DNA of 64,000 bases from Variovorax paradoxus B4 (GTDB lineage: Bacteria; Pseudomonadota; Gammaproteobacteria; Burkholderiales; Burkholderiaceae_C), in assembly GCF_000463015.1 (NCBI RefSeq), contig NC_022234.1, positions 248,001-312,000 on the forward strand. Reading direction: 5' to 3'. The notes under the pieces were generated by a model. The model was not told where the DNA came from and made no database searches. It saw only the letters and a program-made list of their open reading frames with translations. Position numbers and translations under genes: made by a program. How positions within the stretch are numbered: position 1 is the first letter of the stretch; each line of letters starts with the position of its first letter. Positions 51,947 to 60,154 of the stretch are shown piece after piece.

Positions 51947-52936
51947 TCAGGTGGATGGCTTGTTGAGCGGCTTGGTGATCTCGGAAAACCGCCGCATCTC
52001 GGACTGGATGAAGGCCTGGAACTCGTCCGGCCCTTGCGGCCTGACCTCGATGCCCATGTCGGCCATCGCCTTGGCCACGTCGGCGGTCGCCAGCACGGCA
52101 AGGATGTCGTCGGCCAGCCTGGCCGTCACGGCGCGCGGCACGCCCGCCGGCGCGGCAAAGCCGGCCCAGTTCACGGCTTCGAAGCCCGGCAGCGTCTCGG
52201 AGATGGCGGGCCACTGCGGATAGAGCGGGCTGCGTTCCTTGCTGGTCACGCCCAGCACCTTGAGCTGTCCCGACCGGATGAAGCTCTCCGCGGAAGACGC
52301 CACCGAAAAGCCGAGCGGGATCTGCTTGCCGATCATGTCGGTGTACATCTTGGCCGCGCCGTTGTAGGGCACGTGCTGAAGCTGGATGCCCGCCATGTGG
52401 TTGAGCATCTCGCCGGCCAGCTGCGCGGATGTGCCGATGCCGTTCGATGCGAACGAAAGTGCCCCAGGGTTCTTCCTGGCCATGGCGATCAGCTCGCGCA
52501 CGTTGCTGGCGCCGAAGTCCGCCGGTGCCACGAGCACGATGGTGAAATAGCCGATGCGCGCGATCGGCCCGAGATCCCTGGCCGTGTCGTACGGCAGGTC
52601 CTTGCGCTGGGCGGCATTGATGCTGAGAGAGCTTCCGAGCAGGGCGAAGGTGTGGCCATCGGGCGCGGCGCGCGCGGTCGCCAGCGTTCCGATCACCACG
52701 CCGCCGCCCGGTTTGTTCTCCACCACCACGGACTGCTTCCACCGGGCTTCCAGCGCCTGCACAAAGATCCGCGCCAGCCGGTCGGCCGCACCGCCCGGGG
52801 GCTGCGGAACGATCAGCTTGACGGGTCGGGTCGGAAACTCCTGGGCATAGGCAGCCCGGGTTCCCGCCAGCACGCCCAGCGATGCGGCCTGCAGCAGGCG
52901 CCGGCGAGACAGCCGCCCGTACTCGTGTGCGTTCAT
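51947..52936 (-). CDS. Bug/TctC-family periplasmic receptor
   Basis: 329 residues from the ATG at 52936. The N-terminus has a twin-arginine-type SRRRLLQAASLGVLAG and cleaves near AYA-QEFP. RPVKLIVPQPPGGAADRLAR and VVENKPGGGVVIGTLATA fix the family. It delivers an unknown anion whose further oxidation may be done by the adjacent FAD enzyme. No TctAB permease nearby. Divergent LysR 145 bp away. Confidence 0.92.
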   Translation of the reverse strand: MNAHEYGRLSRRRLLQAASLGVLAGTRAAYAQEFPTRPVKLIVPQPPGGAADRLARIFVQALEARWKQSVVVENKPGGGVVIGTLATARAAPDGHTFALLGSSLSINAAQRKDLPYDTARDLGPIARIGYFTIVLVAPADFGASNVRELIAMARKNPGALSFASNGIGTSAQLAGEMLNHMAGIQLQHVPYNGAAKMYTDMIGKQIPLGFSVASSAESFIRSGQLKVLGVTSKERSPLYPQWPAISETLPGFEAVNWAGFAAPAGVPRAVTARLADDILAVLATADVAKAMADMGIEVRPQGPDEFQAFIQSEMRRFSEITKPLNKPST

Positions 52937-53021
52937 CTTTCTTTGTCTCTGGTCTTGTAGGAGTGCCTTCATTGTTGTGAGGCTCGCCCGGCCCCGCAAA
53001 TGAAAAGAATTGGCGAGGGCT

Positions 53022-53034
53022 TAACCTTTGGTTA
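53022..53034. promoter_or_regulatory. probable LysR operator dyad
   Basis: TAACC-TTT-GGTTA, a perfect 5-bp-arm palindrome, lies in the divergent gap 48 bp before the LysR start. It is a good candidate for LysR binding; untested. Confidence 0.5.
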
Positions 53035-53081
53035 TGTACTGCCGATTCCTGGCCGGCGGCATGCGATGGAGAATCCAAGGC

Positions 53082-54029
53082 ATGAACCTGCGCCACATGG
53101 AAGTATTTCGTGCCGTGATGCTCACGGGCGGCGTCGTCGGCGCCGCGGAACTGCTGCATGTTTCGCAGCCGGCCGTGAGCAAGCTGCTCGGGCAGATCGT
53201 GCGCCAGACCGGCCTGATCCTGTTCGAGAGGATCAAGGGCCGGCTGATCCCGACCCCCGAGGCCCATCTGCTGCACCAGGAGATCGAGACCCTGTGGCGC
53301 GGCGTGGACCGGGTGCGGGACGTCACGCGCAGCCTGGCGCAACCCGACACCGGCATGCTGCGCATCGCGGTGTCCGCCAGTCTGGCGCCTTACCTGGTGC
53401 CACAGGCCATGGCGCTTCTCCATGCGCAATACCCGCGGCTCAAGTGCCGGGTCGAGGTGCTTGTCGCGCCGATCATGGTCGATGCACTGCTCGATCGCTC
53501 GATGGACCTGGCGATCGGCCTGCTGCCCAACGACCATCCGAACCTCATCGTCGTCAAGCGCTACCAGTGCACGCTCGCCTGCGTCATGCGCAGCGACCAT
53601 CCCGTCGCCGGGCGCAAGATCGTCCGTCCGGCGGACCTGCGAGGCCACCGCATCATCACGTCCCCCGAAAGCAGCGCCTACGGCCGCAGCCTGCACCGGG
53701 CCTACGGCAAGGAAGCCGAGGAGCTCAACCTGGATGTCGAGGTGCGTTCGTCGACGACCGCCTGCTGGTTCGCGCAGGCCGGCGTCGGCATCGCGGTGGT
53801 GGACCGCGCCGCCATCGCGGGGCAGAACTTCCATGGCCTCGCGGTGCGGCCCTTCGGCAGCAGCGAGCGGCTCGATATCCACGTCATCCGCAACCGGTAC
53901 CGCCCGATGTCGGTCGTGCAGCGCGCCTTCTGCGAAGCTTTCGACAAGGTCTGGACTCGGACGCCGGGCCTGGGCGGGCGGTCCGTCAGCCGGCCGCGGG
54001 CTCGTCTGGAAGCTTCGCGATCACCTTGA
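53082..54029 (+). CDS. LysR-family regulator divergent from Bug/FAD operon
   Basis: 315 residues. HTH GVVGAAELLHVSQPAVSKLL at about 15-34. The ATG at 53082 gives the family start MNLRHMEVFRAV; in-frame codons back to 53028 lack a ribosome site. The effector domain runs from about 95. Its last 44 bases overlap the end of the opposite-strand Rid-family gene (53986-54029), an unusual convergent overlap. Confidence 0.91.
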   Translation: MNLRHMEVFRAVMLTGGVVGAAELLHVSQPAVSKLLGQIVRQTGLILFERIKGRLIPTPEAHLLHQEIETLWRGVDRVRDVTRSLAQPDTGMLRIAVSASLAPYLVPQAMALLHAQYPRLKCRVEVLVAPIMVDALLDRSMDLAIGLLPNDHPNLIVVKRYQCTLACVMRSDHPVAGRKIVRPADLRGHRIITSPESSAYGRSLHRAYGKEAEELNLDVEVRSSTTACWFAQAGVGIAVVDRAAIAGQNFHGLAVRPFGSSERLDIHVIRNRYRPMSVVQRAFCEAFDKVWTRTPGLGGRSVSRPRARLEASRSP

Positions 54030-54393
54030 TCTCGAACTGGAAGCCGTAGAGCCAGGTCACGCCGATGCCCGTCAGCGTCGGGTGCGGCGCCTCGCCCCAG
54101 TACTCCGCGACCACCTTCCAGATGGTTTCGAACTTCGATTCGGGATCGACGATGAAGACCGTCACGTCGACCACGTCGTCGAAGGTGCAGCCCGCGGCCG
54201 AGAGGATCGCGTTGAGGTTGTCGAACGCGAGCCGGACCTGCGCCTCCAGGTCGGGCTCCGGCGAGCCGTCGGGCCGGCTGCCGACCTGCCCCGACACGAA
54301 GAGAAAGCCGTTGGAGCGGATGGCGGGCGAATAGCGGTTGCGCTCGTAGAGCGCCTGGCGGCCGGCGGGAAAGACAACGTTGCGTGCGGACAT
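53986..54393 (-). CDS. Rid-family (YjgF/YER057c) protein without the canonical arginine
   Basis: 135 residues. Family core FLFVSGQVGSRPDGSPEPDL and VRLAFDNLNAILSAAGCTFD, then VVDVTVFIVDPESKF. RidA enzymes use an Arg in a P-x-R-S block to bind the carboxylate of the imine. Here the block reads APHPTLTGIGVTWL, with no Arg, as in the Rid subgroups that lack imine deaminase activity. It may act on another imine or enamine. It is divergent from LysR at 54524. Confidence 0.88.
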   Translation of the reverse strand: MSARNVVFPAGRQALYERNRYSPAIRSNGFLFVSGQVGSRPDGSPEPDLEAQVRLAFDNLNAILSAAGCTFDDVVDVTVFIVDPESKFETIWKVVAEYWGEAPHPTLTGIGVTWLYGFQFEIKVIAKLPDEPAAG

Positions 54394-54484
54394 GGATCGG
54401 CTTTCTTTCTTGGAAAGGGAGGTTGCGATCGGTGGACTCTAGGAGTGTGCGGCCGATGGATAAACAGGCAGGACGCACAATGAC

Positions 54485-54503
54485 TGTTTGCACAGGACAA
54501 ACA
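54485..54503. promoter_or_regulatory. strong LysR operator dyad
   Basis: TGTTTG-N7-CAAACA, a perfect 6-bp-arm palindrome containing T-N11-A, 20 bp before the LysR start and 91 bp from the Rid gene start. Likely site for autoregulation and control of the Rid gene. Confidence 0.55.
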
Positions 54504-54523
54504 ATCGACCCCGAGACACAGAG

Positions 54524-55450
54524 ATGGACCGATTCGATGCGCTGCAGGCCTTCGCCCGCGTGGTGGAAGCGGGCAGCTTCACCAAGGCGGCGCAGACGCT
54601 CCACATGAGCAAGACCACCGTGACCCAGCTGGTCCAGCAACTGGAGGCGCGGCTGCGCGTGAGGCTCCTGAACCGCACGACGCGCCAGGTCAAGGTCACG
54701 GCCGATGGCGCCGCCTACTACGACCGCGTGGTGCGGCTGCTCGCCGACCTGGAGGATGCAGACGCCAGCCTGTCAGGCGCCTCGGCCTCGCCAAGGGGGC
54801 GCTTGCGCGTGGACGTGCCCACCCCGTTCGCCCGCATGATCCTGGTGCCCGCATTACCGGCGTTCCATGCGCGCCATCCCGAGATCCAGCTCGACCTCGG
54901 CGTGAGCGACCGGATGGTCGACCTGATCGGGGACAACGTCGACTGCGTGCTGCGCGGCGGCGAACTCACCGATTCGTCGCTGACGGCGCGTCGCGTGGGC
55001 GAGCTGCGGCTCGGCGTCTATGCGGCGCCGTGCTACCTGGAACGCGCCGGCACACCCGCACACCCGAGCGAGCTCGAAGACACGCACCACCGCATCGTGG
55101 GCTACCTGAGCGCGCGCAGCGGCAAGGTCGCTGCGCTGCGCATGCAGCGCGGCGGCGAGCACATCGAACTGCAGGGCCGCCACGTGGTCGCGGTCGACGA
55201 CGGCAATGCCTACCTCGCGGCCGGCGTGGCGGGCATGGGCGTTCTCTGGCTGCCGCACTACATGGCCGCGCCCCACGTGGCCCAGGGCGAGCTGGTGCCG
55301 CTGTTCGAGGGCTGGCACTTCGGCGCGATGCCGATGTACGTGGTGTTCCCGCCGAACCGGCATGTCGGCGCGAAGCTGCGGGTGTTCATCGATTGGATCG
55401 ACGAGCTGATGGCACGCCATGCGCCGATTGCTGCGCTGGGCGATGCGTGA
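54524..55450 (+). CDS. LysR-family regulator (DmlR/AaeR-like group)
   Basis: 308 residues from the ATG at 54524. HTH SFTKAAQTLHMSKTTVTQLV at about 18-37, followed by LEARLRVRLLNRTTRQVKVT. The effector domain includes VPTPFARMILVPALPAFHAR and DCVLRGGELTDSSLTARRVG, typical of the large group that regulates single divergent genes. Divergent from the Rid-family gene. The open frame starting at 54488 crosses the dyad and is not chosen. Confidence 0.92.
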   Translation: MDRFDALQAFARVVEAGSFTKAAQTLHMSKTTVTQLVQQLEARLRVRLLNRTTRQVKVTADGAAYYDRVVRLLADLEDADASLSGASASPRGRLRVDVPTPFARMILVPALPAFHARHPEIQLDLGVSDRMVDLIGDNVDCVLRGGELTDSSLTARRVGELRLGVYAAPCYLERAGTPAHPSELEDTHHRIVGYLSARSGKVAALRMQRGGEHIELQGRHVVAVDDGNAYLAAGVAGMGVLWLPHYMAAPHVAQGELVPLFEGWHFGAMPMYVVFPPNRHVGAKLRVFIDWIDELMARHAPIAALGDA

Positions 55451-55492
55451 AGCATGGATGGCTCGGGGGTCAGCCTGCAGGCGCAATCTTCC

Positions 55493-56242
55493 TCATCTGC
55501 GCAGGCGCATCGAAACCGAAAACCGGTCCGCCGGATGCACCGAGACTGAAATCTCGAACACCTCGCCCTGGGCATCGAAGTAGCGCCGGACGATCTTCAG
55601 CGCAGAAGCGCCGGCCTTGACCTGAAGCGATCGCGCCACGGCCCCGTCCTCCATGGTGACCGCCCGGACATCCTGGTGGATCTCGGCAATGTGCCGGCCA
55701 TGGTGCTCCTCGATGAGCGAGCTGATCAGCGTGTCGGGCGATGCCTTCACGAGGTCGGCGATGTCCGCGTAGCTCGGGTCGATGTACACGTCGGTCCACC
55801 CGATGGGCGCTGCCGCATCGTTTTCTTCCATGCGCAGGCTCGAAATGCGCAGCCACGGCACGCCTTCGTCGCAACCCAGTTCGGTGGCCAGATCGCCGGC
55901 GGCGTTCACCGTTTCGATCGATTGCACGACGCGCACGTGCTCCGCGCCGAACTGAAGCAGATCGTCCACCGACGCCAATGACGGCCTGAAGCTGGCGCGC
56001 GGCTTCGCGGACTCGACCCGCGTGCCCACGTTCTTGCGCCGCGACACCAGACCCATCTGCTGCAGTTCGGCCAGCGCGGCGCGCACGGTGTGCCGGCTGG
56101 TGCCGTAGTGCTTGCAGAGCTCGAGTTCGGTGGGCAGCAGCGCACCCACAGCGAAATGTCCCGACGTGATGGCCTCGGTCAGGTGGCGCGCGATGTTGGA
56201 GAAATTGGCCTTCTGCGGCGCGGGTTCGAGGGTCGTGTTCAT
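55493..56242 (-). CDS. GntR-family regulator, HutC/UTRA subfamily
   Basis: 249 residues. Winged helix at about 15-80 with LLPTELELCKHYGTSRHTVR, the usual HutC-type recognition region. The UTRA ligand domain follows (VDDLLQFGAEHVRVVQSIET, then VARSLQVKAGASALKIVRRY). It is divergent from the lyase-Bug-fumarase operon. Two near-identical palindromes between its start and that operon (56271-56308) are its probable operators. Confidence 0.93.
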   Translation of the reverse strand: MNTTLEPAPQKANFSNIARHLTEAITSGHFAVGALLPTELELCKHYGTSRHTVRAALAELQQMGLVSRRKNVGTRVESAKPRASFRPSLASVDDLLQFGAEHVRVVQSIETVNAAGDLATELGCDEGVPWLRISSLRMEENDAAAPIGWTDVYIDPSYADIADLVKASPDTLISSLIEEHHGRHIAEIHQDVRAVTMEDGAVARSLQVKAGASALKIVRRYFDAQGEVFEISVSVHPADRFSVSMRLRR

Positions 56243-56270
56243 GACTTCAGGGTAAACCCCGTGTTGCGAT

Positions 56271-56308
56271 TATGTCCGGACATATAAAGTCGGATATGTC
56301 CGAACATA
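56271..56308. promoter_or_regulatory. tandem GntR operators, TATGTCCGRACATA
   Basis: Site 1 TATGTCCGGACATA at 56271-56284 is a perfect 14-bp palindrome. Site 2 TATGTCCGAACATA at 56295-56308 differs by one base. Centre-to-centre distance is 24 bp, and a third half-site, ATGTCC, follows at 56312. Symmetry, spacing and position between the divergent GntR and lyase genes make these strong operator candidates. Confidence 0.8.
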
Positions 56309-56359
56309 TTAATGTCCAGCTTCAGCAAACCAGTATCCATGCCGATTCCTTCGCTCCCC

Positions 56360-57715
56360 ATGGCCAGCACCGTTGTTGATTCCATCCTGTTCCGCGATGC
56401 ATTCGGCACCCGGAAGATGCGCGAGATTTTCTCAGACAGCACGCTGATCCGGCGCTACATCGATGCGGAGATCGCCCTGGCCAAGGCCGAGGCCCGCTGC
56501 GGCGTCATTCCGCAAGAGGCTGCCGAAGCGATTGCGCGCGAGTCCAAGATCGAGCGTATCGACTTCGACCACATGCGGGAAGAGACGGACATCGTCGGCT
56601 ATCCCATCCTGCCGCTGGTGCATCAGCTGGTCGAGATGTGCGGAGAAGCAGGCCGCTTCGTGCACTGGGGCGCGACGACGCAGGACATCATGGACACCGC
56701 CGTCGCCCTGCAGGTGCGCGACGCGCTCGACAGCGTCGAAGCCGACATCCGCGAGTTGCGCGGCATCCTGGCCGCGCTGGCCAAAAAGCACCGCGATACG
56801 CCGATGGCCGGCCGCACCCATCTGCAGCAGGCACTGCCGGTGACCTTCGGCTACAAGGCTGCGATCTGGCTGGCGATGTTCGACCGGCACCAGCAGCGCC
56901 TTGCCGAGCTGCGCCCGCGCGTGGCGGTGGTCGAGTTCGCCGGCGCCGCCGGCACGCTGGCTTCTCTGGGTGACAAGGGCTTCGAAGTCCAGAAGGCGAT
57001 GGCCGAGGAACTGGGGCTCGGCGTGCCCGCCACCACCTGGCATGTGGCGCGCGATGGTTTTGCGGAAGCAGTGAACCTGCTGGCGCTCGTGACCGGCTCG
57101 CTCGGCAAGATCGCGCTCGACATCATGATCATGGCGTCGACGGAGTTCGCCGAGGTCTACGAGCCCTTCGTGAAGGGACGCGGTGCATCGAGCACGATGC
57201 CGCAAAAGCGCAACCCGATCTCCAGCGAGTTGATGCTCGCGGCATCGAAGGCGGTGCGGCAGCACGCAGGCCTGATGGTCGATGCGATGGTGCAGGACTT
57301 CGAACGTGCCACCGGCCCCTGGCATGCCGAGTGGATCGCCATTCCCGAAAGCTTCATCCTGACCTCGGGCGCCTTGCACCAGGCGAAGTTCGCGCTCGGC
57401 GGACTGATCGTCGATGAAGCCCGCATGGCCCACAACCTGGGCATCAGCCGGGGACTGATCGTGGCCGAGGCCGTGATGATGGGCATGGCCCCGCACATCG
57501 GCCGCCAGCAGGCGCACGACGTGGTCTATGACGCCTGCCGCACCGTGAACGAGAAGGGCGGCACCCTGGCCGAGGCGCTGGCAGCACTGCCGGAGGTCAC
57601 CCGGCATCTCGACCGCACCACCATCGATCGGCTCACCGATCCCGCCAACTACCTCGGCCTCGCGCCGCAGATGGTGGACCGCGCGCTGGCGCTGTCGGCC
57701 GAAGTCGGTGCCTGA
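56360..57715 (+). CDS. class II fumarase/aspartase-superfamily lyase (PcaB/adenylosuccinate-lyase-like)
   Basis: 451 residues from the ATG at 56360. Earlier in-frame ATGs at 56339 and 56312 are possible, but 56312 lies inside the operator region and none has a clear ribosome site. VHWGATTQDIMDTAVALQVR, GRTHLQQALPVTFGYK and the flexible signature loop GRGASSTMPQKRNPISSE show the clade of 3-carboxymuconate cycloisomerase and adenylosuccinate lyase. Such enzymes eliminate or add across a fumarate-like unit. No protocatechuate or purine genes are near, so the substrate is probably another amino- or carboxy-succinate derivative. Heads an operon with Bug and fumarase genes. Confidence 0.88.
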   Translation: MASTVVDSILFRDAFGTRKMREIFSDSTLIRRYIDAEIALAKAEARCGVIPQEAAEAIARESKIERIDFDHMREETDIVGYPILPLVHQLVEMCGEAGRFVHWGATTQDIMDTAVALQVRDALDSVEADIRELRGILAALAKKHRDTPMAGRTHLQQALPVTFGYKAAIWLAMFDRHQQRLAELRPRVAVVEFAGAAGTLASLGDKGFEVQKAMAEELGLGVPATTWHVARDGFAEAVNLLALVTGSLGKIALDIMIMASTEFAEVYEPFVKGRGASSTMPQKRNPISSELMLAASKAVRQHAGLMVDAMVQDFERATGPWHAEWIAIPESFILTSGALHQAKFALGGLIVDEARMAHNLGISRGLIVAEAVMMGMAPHIGRQQAHDVVYDACRTVNEKGGTLAEALAALPEVTRHLDRTTIDRLTDPANYLGLAPQMVDRALALSAEVGA

Positions 57716-57749
57716 GGCGTCCGGAATCCGAATCAACCAAGGAATCAAG

Positions 57750-58724
57750 ATGAAGCCGACCTGGAAGTGTGCCGCGCTGGCATTGGCGCTTGTCGCGGGT
57801 ACCGCGCTCGCCCAGACCTATCCCGCCAAGCCTGTCACCTGGATCGTGCCGTTCGCGGCGGGTGGCCCGACCGATGCGCTGGCGCGCACCATCGCGGAAC
57901 GCGTGGCCCGCGAGATCGGCCAGCCGATCGTCATCGACAACGCGCCCGGCGCGGGAGGAACGGTGGGCGCCGCCAAGGCGGCGCGAGCCGCACCGGATGG
58001 CTACACGATGCTCGTCGGCCACATGGGCTACATGGGCGCCGCGCCCGCGCTGTACAAGAAGCTGAACTACGACCCCGTGAAAGACTTCGCGCCGGTGTTC
58101 CGCTTCCCCGACACGCCGCTGGTGCTGATGGTGCGCAAGGAGCATCCGGCCAAGGACATCAAGGCGCTGGTCGAATTTGCCAAAGCCAACCCCGACAAGA
58201 TGTTCATCAGCAACGCGGGCGTGGGTTCCAGCTCGCACCTGATCGCGGCGTTGTTCGCCTCTTCGGCCGGCATCAAGATCTCGCAGGTGCCCTACAAGGG
58301 CGCCGGCCCGGCCCTGATCGACGTGATCGGCGGACAGGTCGACGGGATATTCGATCAAACCAATACCGCGCTGCCCCAGATCAGGGAAGCCAAGGTGCGG
58401 CCGCTGGCCGTGACGTCGAGAGTGCGTCTCACGCAATTGAAAGACGTCCCCACGCTGGCCGAGACCGTGCTGCCGAACTTCGAGGCCTCGACCTGGTATG
58501 GAATCTACGCGCCGAAGGGCACGCCGCAGGCGGTGCTCGACAAGGTGCAGGCCGCCTACCAGAAGGTCATGACGGACAAGGCGTTCACCGACCGCATGGC
58601 GGAGCAGGCCATTCAGCTGCTGCCGGCCGAGCAGTACACCGGCGCGGCGCTGGCGAAGCACACCCAGGCCGAGGTCGCTCGCTGGAAGGCCGTGGCGGCC
58701 AAGACAAATATCTCTCTGGACTGA
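57750..58724 (+). CDS. Bug/TctC-family periplasmic receptor
   Basis: 324 residues. Signal peptide MKPTWKCAALALALVAGTAL with cleavage after ALA, then YPAKPVTWIVPFAAGGPTDA and IVIDNAPGAGGTVGAAKAAR. It lies between the two fumarase-superfamily enzymes (gaps 34 and 2 bp), so its ligand is probably their substrate, a succinate or aspartate derivative. No permease genes are adjacent. Confidence 0.93.
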   Translation: MKPTWKCAALALALVAGTALAQTYPAKPVTWIVPFAAGGPTDALARTIAERVAREIGQPIVIDNAPGAGGTVGAAKAARAAPDGYTMLVGHMGYMGAAPALYKKLNYDPVKDFAPVFRFPDTPLVLMVRKEHPAKDIKALVEFAKANPDKMFISNAGVGSSSHLIAALFASSAGIKISQVPYKGAGPALIDVIGGQVDGIFDQTNTALPQIREAKVRPLAVTSRVRLTQLKDVPTLAETVLPNFEASTWYGIYAPKGTPQAVLDKVQAAYQKVMTDKAFTDRMAEQAIQLLPAEQYTGAALAKHTQAEVARWKAVAAKTNISLD

Positions 58725-58726
58725 GC

Positions 58727-60154
58727 ATGCGCAGCAGCACTCGCTTCGAGCGTGATGCATTCGGTCCGGTCGAGATTGCCGCCGATCGCTACTGGGGCGC
58801 GCAGACACAGCGCGCGCTCGGCGTGTTCGACATCGGCGTAGAGCGCTTTCCGTCCTGCCTGATCCACGCCTTCGGCTTGCAGAAGATGGCGGCGGCCCGT
58901 GCGAACCTGCGGTGCGGCGCCCTCGACCCTGTGCTGGCGGAGCCGGTCGTCGCAGCGGCGAGCGAGCTGCGCGACGGGCGCCTCGACGCGCATTTTCCGT
59001 TGACCATCTGGCAGACCGGCTCCGGTACGCAGACCAACATGAATGCGAACGAGGTGATCGCGAACCGGGCGAATGAAATGCTCGGACAGCCGCTGGGCAG
59101 CAAATTTCCGGTGCATCCCAACGACCACGTCAACGCATCCCAGTCGTCGAACGACAGCTTCCCGACGGTGATGCATCTGGTCACGGTGCTGGAACTCGAG
59201 GAGCGGCTGAAGCCGTCGCTCGTCCTTCTGCAGGAAGGCCTGCGCGCGCGCGCCGATGCCTTTGCCGACGTCCTGAAGATCGCGCGCACGCACCTGATGG
59301 ACGCCGTACCCATGACGATGGGACAGGCCTTCGACACCTTTGCCCGCCAGGTCGCACACGGGGTCGATCGAATCGACGCCACGATGCTAAGGCTTATGTC
59401 GCTGCCACAGGGCGGAACCGCGGCCGGCACCGGCTTGAATGCACCACCCGGATTCGACGTGTTCTTCTGCGAGGAGATCCGTGCGCTCACGGGGCGGAAC
59501 TTCTCGCCCAATCCATCGAAGTTCGAAGGCATGGCCGCGCACGATGCCCTGGTCGAGGTGTCCGGCGCACTCAATGTGATCGCGACTTCGTTGATCAAAA
59601 TGGCCAACGACCTGCGCTGGCTCGGGTCCGGTCCGCGCTGCGGCCTGGGGGAACTGAAGATTCCGGACGACGGCCTGACGAGTTCGATCATGCCGGGCAA
59701 GCGCAATCCGACGATCGCGGAGGTGTTGGCGCAAGCCTGCATGCAGGTCACCGGAAATCACGCGACCATCACCATGGCCAACGCATCAGGCAACTTCGAA
59801 CTCAACGTGGCCAAGCCTGTACTGATTGCCAACCTGCTTCAATCGATCCGCGTGCTTGCGGATGCATCGCGCGTCTTTGCCCAGCGCCTGGTCCGGGACG
59901 TCGAGGTGAACGGTGCGCAACTGGCCCGCAATGTCGAGAACGCGTTGCTGCTGGTGACGGCGCTGAATCCGATCCTTGGCTACGACAAGGTCGCGCAGAT
60001 CACCGCTGCGGCGCTCGAACAGGGCGTCACCCCGCGAGCGGCGGCGTTGTCACTCGGGTTGCTGGACGAAGCAACCTACGACCGTGTGGTGGATGCCCGA
60101 ACCTTGGCTGGGCGCCCGGCGCATCGACCAGAGGGTTTCAGCGAGCGGTCATGA
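58727..60154 (+). CDS. class II fumarate hydratase-like enzyme (FumC/aspartase family)
   Basis: 475 residues from the ATG at 58727, two bases after the Bug stop; a far longer open frame upstream is in a different reading frame from the Bug gene. GSGTQTNMNANEVIANRA, HPNDHVNASQSSNDSFPT and ARTHLMDAVPMTMGQ match FumC, including the active-site His. The signature loop is SSIMPGKRNPTIAE, with Arg where FumC normally has Val, so the substrate may not be plain malate/fumarate. Its end overlaps the convergent racemase-like gene by six bases. Confidence 0.9.
   Translation: MRSSTRFERDAFGPVEIAADRYWGAQTQRALGVFDIGVERFPSCLIHAFGLQKMAAARANLRCGALDPVLAEPVVAAASELRDGRLDAHFPLTIWQTGSGTQTNMNANEVIANRANEMLGQPLGSKFPVHPNDHVNASQSSNDSFPTVMHLVTVLELEERLKPSLVLLQEGLRARADAFADVLKIARTHLMDAVPMTMGQAFDTFARQVAHGVDRIDATMLRLMSLPQGGTAAGTGLNAPPGFDVFFCEEIRALTGRNFSPNPSKFEGMAAHDALVEVSGALNVIATSLIKMANDLRWLGSGPRCGLGELKIPDDGLTSSIMPGKRNPTIAEVLAQACMQVTGNHATITMANASGNFELNVAKPVLIANLLQSIRVLADASRVFAQRLVRDVEVNGAQLARNVENALLLVTALNPILGYDKVAQITAAALEQGVTPRAAALSLGLLDEATYDRVVDARTLAGRPAHRPEGFSERS

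Noticed and set aside
57767..60154. 795-residue frame that would fuse a long N-terminus to the fumarase
   Set aside because: The upstream part is an alternative frame of the Bug gene; FumC homology begins at the ATG 58727.
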